Shown piece after piece: positions 5,857 to 8,567 of a stretch of 8,567 nt of DNA (positions within the stretch are counted from its first letter, which is position 1; each line of letters opens with the position of its first letter). The notes below the pieces were generated by a model that saw only the letters and a program-made list of their open reading frames with translations, had not been told where the DNA came from and ran no database searches. A program made the translations under genes and the position numbers. The stretch covers positions 1-8,567 of the forward strand of contig JAGCLN010000183.1 of NCBI GenBank assembly GCA_017646945.1, written 5' to 3'. The stretch comes from Clostridia bacterium (GTDB lineage Bacteria; Bacillota; Clostridia; Christensenellales; Borkfalkiaceae).

Positions 5857-5885
5857 ATTGTAACATAATACGATATATTTTGCAA
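5857..5885 (-). promoter_or_regulatory. Promoter of the first YwaF-like gene
   Basis: On the - strand: TTGCAA (5885-5880), 17-nt spacer, TACAAT (5862-5857). Transcription should start near 5850, giving a leader of about 50 nt. Two TTTTCACA words 11 bp apart (5837-5844, 5848-5855, + strand sense) cover the start region, where a repressor could act. Confidence 0.7.
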
Positions 5886-5941
5886 GTGTTTAATAAAATT
5901 TATTATAAATTTCACAAAACTAACTTTGGCATAGTAGCAAT

Positions 5942-5970
5942 TTGACAAATATTGAGTTTTTATATATAAT
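5942..5970 (+). promoter_or_regulatory. Promoter of the antiporter gene, perfect consensus
   Basis: TTGACA (5942-5947), 17-nt spacer, TATAAT (5965-5970). The leader is about 20 nt and includes AGGAG at 5983-5987. Confidence 0.88.
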
Positions 5971-5995
5971 CTTTGTAGTTTTAGGAGATTTATTT

Positions 5996-7315
5996 ATGGA
6001 TAAACTTGTTCAAAAGAAAGGCAACTGGTGGGCGTTACTTCCCATCGGCGTGTTCTTAGTGGTATATATAGGCGTTAGCCTTATATTTAACGACTTTTAC
6101 GCGATGAGCGTTGTCGTTGCGTTTATGGTGGCGATACTCGTTGCGTGTTTCCAAAACCCCAAGCTCAAATTTGACGATAAACTTTCGGTAATGGCTAAGG
6201 GGCTTGCCGATAAGAATATTATTACCATGGTTTTAATTTTCTTGGCGGCAGGTATTTTTGCAGGCGTTTTGGGTAGAGACGGCGCTAAAACCGTTGCAGA
6301 CCTTTTCTTGAGCGTTATCCCATCAAACTATTCCGCTCTCGTTCTTTTTATCGTTGCGTGTTTCGTTTCTACCGCTATGGGTACTTCTTGCGGAACGATT
6401 TCGGTAATAGCGCCAATCGGCATAGTTATTTCTCAAGCAACGGGCGTTTCACTTCCGCTTATCATCGGTTCGGTTATCGGTGGCGCTATGTTCTGCGATA
6501 ACCTATCGTTTATTTCAGACACCACTATTGCGGCTACTTCAACTCAAGGTTGCAATATGAAAGATAAGTTTAAAGAAAACTTCTTTATCGCCCTTCCCGC
6601 CGCCGTATTAACGATTGCTGTTTTAGTAATTTATGCTTTTGCGGGTGGCGAAACTACCGCTTATGAACCAAGCGGTATCAATATTTGGCTACTCGTTCCT
6701 TACGTTTTAGTTTTAATCGGCGGTATCGTAGGCATTAACGTTTTCGTAGTTTTAATCACGGGTATCGTTACTGCTATTGCAATCAAACTTTCGCTCGGCT
6801 TAGAAGTTCTAACCGTAATCAAGGATATGGGTAACGGCGCTAACGGTATGTTTGAAGTAGTTATGGTAACCCTTTTAGTAACTATGCTTTCCGCTCTTAT
6901 GCGCGAATACGGTGGGTTTGACGCGTTGCTTTCAGGCATTAACAAAGTGTTTAAAGGCAAAGTTGGTGGTCAACTCGGCATTAGTTTGTTAGTTTCCGCT
7001 ATGGACGTTGCAACCGCAAATAACACCGTTGCAATCGTAATGGCAGCGCCTATTGCTAAAACGATTAGTGAAGATTATGGCATAACCAACACTAAAACGG
7101 CATCTTTACTTGATATTTTCGGTAGCGTTGTTCAAGGCATTATTCCCTACGGCGCGCAAATGGTAACTGCAGTATCCGCGGTAGTAGCAGCCGGCATGTC
7201 CATATCGGCAGGCGAAATAATCCCCTACTTATTCTACCCCTACCTTCTCGCAATAAGCGCAATAGCGTTTATCCTTATTCCCGCATTGAAACCAAAGAGT
7301 AAAAAAGATAATTAA
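5996..7315 (+). CDS. NhaC-family Na+/H+ antiporter-like transporter
   Basis: A 439-residue, very hydrophobic protein with about 11 or 12 membrane segments, the usual size for this group. The best marker is G163-A-M-F-C-D168-N-L-S-F-I-S-D175-T-T, the discontinuous-helix motif of NhaC-type carriers (commonly G-D-x-x-S-P-I-S-D-T-T). Cys167 replaces the usual Gly and Phe172 the usual Pro. The second half repeats the pattern with N342-N343 and D373 near G-I-I-P-Y-G (381-386). The family exchanges Na+ for H+ or swaps organic anions (malate/lactate in MleN), so the substrate cannot be fixed here. The start at 5996 lies 8 nt after AGGAG. The frame is open back to a TTG at 5942, but that is the -35 box, so those 18 residues are not translated. 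It is monocistronic and flanked by two YwaF-like genes. Confidence 0.88.
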   Translation: MDKLVQKKGNWWALLPIGVFLVVYIGVSLIFNDFYAMSVVVAFMVAILVACFQNPKLKFDDKLSVMAKGLADKNIITMVLIFLAAGIFAGVLGRDGAKTVADLFLSVIPSNYSALVLFIVACFVSTAMGTSCGTISVIAPIGIVISQATGVSLPLIIGSVIGGAMFCDNLSFISDTTIAATSTQGCNMKDKFKENFFIALPAAVLTIAVLVIYAFAGGETTAYEPSGINIWLLVPYVLVLIGGIVGINVFVVLITGIVTAIAIKLSLGLEVLTVIKDMGNGANGMFEVVMVTLLVTMLSALMREYGGFDALLSGINKVFKGKVGGQLGISLLVSAMDVATANNTVAIVMAAPIAKTISEDYGITNTKTASLLDIFGSVVQGIIPYGAQMVTAVSAVVAAGMSISAGEIIPYLFYPYLLAISAIAFILIPALKPKSKKDN

Positions 7316-7326
7316 ATTAAGCGAAT

Positions 7327-7360
7327 AAACGAGCGTGTTTCATAACACGCTCGTTTTGTT
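7327..7360 (+). terminator. Intrinsic terminator of the antiporter gene
   Basis: AAACGAGCGTGTT (7327-7339) and AACACGCTCGTTT (7344-7356) form a perfect 13-bp stem with the loop TCAT, followed by TGTTT. It lies 11 nt after the stop. Confidence 0.9.
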
Positions 7361-7391
7361 TACAATAAATTGTAAAAGAAAATCATTTTCG

Positions 7392-7420
7392 TTGACAACG
7401 CCTATATAATGTGATAGAAT
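7392..7420 (+). promoter_or_regulatory. Promoter of the second YwaF-like gene
   Basis: TTGACA (7392-7397), 17-nt spacer, TAGAAT (7415-7420). An exact TATAAT also occurs at 7405-7410, but only 7 nt from the -35 box, so TAGAAT is the better -10 box. The leader is about 28 nt and includes GGAG at 7443-7446. Confidence 0.75.
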
Positions 7421-7454
7421 TGTGAACGATATTTAATTTTACGGAGTACAAAAG

Positions 7455-8264
7455 ATGACTTTTAGAGACTGGATTTTTTCATTACATCCTGAAAATGACG
7501 GCTATAATGGACAATGGCAATTACCCCATATTTTAACGCTTTTAATTTCTATCGCGTTTATAATAGGTTTAACGTTTGCTTTTCGCAATAAAAGCAGAAG
7601 CGCTCGCACAACCGTATTAAGAGTGTTAGCAGGCTGTATTTTATTCTTTGAAATCGCGCGCAGAATCATCAACTATAAAAAAGGCGTAATGTTTGACTTA
7701 AATAGCACTTTGACTCATTTATTACCGCGTCCTTGGTGCGCTATTTCTTGTTGGATACTCATTTTCACTTCCATCTTCAACAAGAAGACTTTATGGAATT
7801 TTTCGGCTATCAACGCCCTTTTGTGCGCTATAATTTTCTTTGCGTATCCTTCAACGGGTTTCAACCACAAGCACTTATTGTTTGAAAATATTTACTCTAT
7901 CGTAACCCACGCATTGTTAATCGTTTCCGCAGTTTTAATCTTAACTTACAAGCTCGGCGATTTTAGATACAAAAGGGAAACTTTCGCTCAAGGCTTCTTG
8001 AAAGAAATCATTATGTTCGTTGCCGTTTTCGTATACGGTATCTTAGAACTTCCTTCTATTTTAGACTTATCTTTCGACCCCTTATTCTTCGTTCCCACTC
8101 ACCCCGGTTACACTAATGACGTGCAAGAAATTTTAGGTTTAAGCGGTGCGTTATATCTTACCTTATATTTCACTTTCTTAATCATTTGGATAAACGCGTT
8201 CTATCTTATTCCTATTCTTCGCAAAAAACTTTCAAAGTCTAACGCCTCAAACTGTGAAAACTAA
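7455..8264 (+). CDS. YwaF / TIGR02206-like integral membrane protein
   Basis: A 269-residue protein with hydrophobic segments near 25-43, 53-71, 88-107, 113-130, 146-164, 183-203 and 232-253. It matches the YwaF/TIGR02206 pattern better than the first copy. L-P-H25-I-L opens segment 1, R-N-K follows it, L-P-R-P-W-C95-A-I-S opens segment 3, A-Y-P (130-132) ends segment 4, and T-H152-A-L lies in segment 5. A short basic tail ends the protein. Family function is unknown. The ATG at 7455 lies 8 nt after GGAG. It has its own promoter and terminator and follows the antiporter gene by about 140 nt. Its layout aligns with the first YwaF-like gene (R-N-x, C, x-Y-P, H in the same order), but the two look only distantly related, so a recent duplication is unlikely. 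Confidence 0.85.
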   Translation: MTFRDWIFSLHPENDGYNGQWQLPHILTLLISIAFIIGLTFAFRNKSRSARTTVLRVLAGCILFFEIARRIINYKKGVMFDLNSTLTHLLPRPWCAISCWILIFTSIFNKKTLWNFSAINALLCAIIFFAYPSTGFNHKHLLFENIYSIVTHALLIVSAVLILTYKLGDFRYKRETFAQGFLKEIIMFVAVFVYGILELPSILDLSFDPLFFVPTHPGYTNDVQEILGLSGALYLTLYFTFLIIWINAFYLIPILRKKLSKSNASNCEN

Positions 8265-8277
8265 AACAACCAAAATT

Positions 8278-8306
8278 AAAAGGATGGCAAGCAGCCATCC
8301 TTTTTT
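8278..8306. terminator. Bidirectional intrinsic terminator between convergent genes
   Basis: AAAAGGATGGC (8278-8288) pairs with GCCATCC plus the first four T of a run of six (8294-8304), loop AAGCA. The + strand has TTTTTT, and the - strand reads TTTTAATTTT after the stem, so it can serve both the YwaF-like gene and the acetyltransferase gene. Confidence 0.9.
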
Positions 8307-8307
8307 G

Positions 8308-8567
8308 TTATTTTGCTAACGTTTTAAGGTTATCACCTGCAAAACGATAAATCGTCCAGTCGGTCATAGGCTCTGCGCCGAGTGAAAGATAAAAGTCAAT
8401 GCTTGGCTTATTCCAGTCAAGGCAAGTGAATTCAAGCCTGCCTGCGCCACGCTCAACGGCGATGCGAGCAACTTGTTTGATAAGCGCTTTTCCATGCCCG
8501 CGCTTTCTATACTCGGGCTTTACGAAAAGGTCTTCAAGGTATACGCCCGCCCTTCCCAAGAAAGTGG
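8308..8567 (-). CDS. GNAT-family N-acetyltransferase, SSAT-like, 5'-truncated by window edge
   Basis: The frame runs from the TAA at 8310-8308 to the window edge and gives 85 residues of the C-terminal half of a GNAT enzyme. The TTG at 8559 is an internal Leu (T-F-L-G-R) and is not the start. Visible features are Y-L-E-D-L-F-V, the acetyl-CoA binding loop R-K-R-G-H-G-K-A, L-D-W-N (a GNAT motif-B word) and F-Y-L-S-L-G-A-E near the end. This combination resembles spermidine/spermine and thialysine acetyltransferases (SSAT group), usually about 155-170 residues, so roughly half is missing. The group moves acetyl from acetyl-CoA to a primary amine; the substrate here cannot be told. It is convergent with the second YwaF-like gene. 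Confidence 0.9.
   Translation of the reverse strand, partial: TFLGRAGVYLEDLFVKPEYRKRGHGKALIKQVARIAVERGAGRLEFTCLDWNKPSIDFYLSLGAEPMTDWTIYRFAGDNLKTLAK

Noticed and set aside
5942..5995. N-terminal extension of the antiporter to a TTG at 5942
   Set aside because: The TTG is part of the -35 box of a perfect promoter. ATG 5996 has AGGAG 8 nt upstream.
8557..8559. TTG at 8559 as the start of the GNAT gene
   Set aside because: It lies inside a conserved T-F-L-G-R segment in the middle of a GNAT fold; the true start is beyond the edge.

Overview
The window looks like chromosomal DNA of an uncultured Bacillota, probably a gut-associated Clostridia (Christensenellales-like is a guess). The grounds are moderate-to-low GC, AGGAG-type ribosome binding sites, consensus vegetative promoters with 17-nt spacers, U-tailed hairpin terminators, and homologues of typical Firmicutes families: an AraC regulator, an intracellular GH28, an NhaC-type antiporter and YwaF/TIGR02206 membrane proteins. 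No mobile-element gene, tRNA, rRNA or CRISPR array was seen.

Layout: (1) 1-762, the 3' part of an AraC-family regulator gene, + strand, cut by the left edge. (2) 802-1716, a monoacylglycerol-lipase-like alpha/beta hydrolase, - strand, apparently leaderless. (3) 1811-2884, a two-domain SGNH/GDSL esterase, + strand, divergent from the hydrolase across back-to-back promoters. (4) 2930-3158, a cluster of three related repeats of about 60-80 bp in alternating orientation. (5) 3179-4468, a GH28 pectinase-type glycosidase, - strand. (6) 4469-4819, an intergenic region with the GH28 promoter, shared operator-like words, and an apparent small RNA gene (about 4652-4770) with its own perfect promoter, two hairpins with C-rich loops and a terminator. 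(7) 4820-5800, a YwaF-like membrane protein, - strand. (8) 5996-7315, an NhaC-family antiporter, + strand. (9) 7455-8264, a second YwaF-like membrane protein, + strand. (10) 8308 to the right edge, the 3' part of a GNAT acetyltransferase gene, - strand.

Almost every complete gene is a single transcription unit with its own promoter and terminator; no operon is evident. The SGNH esterase, GH28 and AraC regulator fit breakdown of acetylated, pectin-type plant glycans taken up as oligosaccharides, since neither enzyme has a signal peptide. The antiporter and the two YwaF-like proteins form a membrane block with no evident link to glycan use. The most unusual item is the orphan transcription unit between GH28 and the first YwaF-like gene: its second loop could pair over 6 nt with the unusual GH28 ribosome binding site (AAGGGG), hinting at post-transcriptional control.
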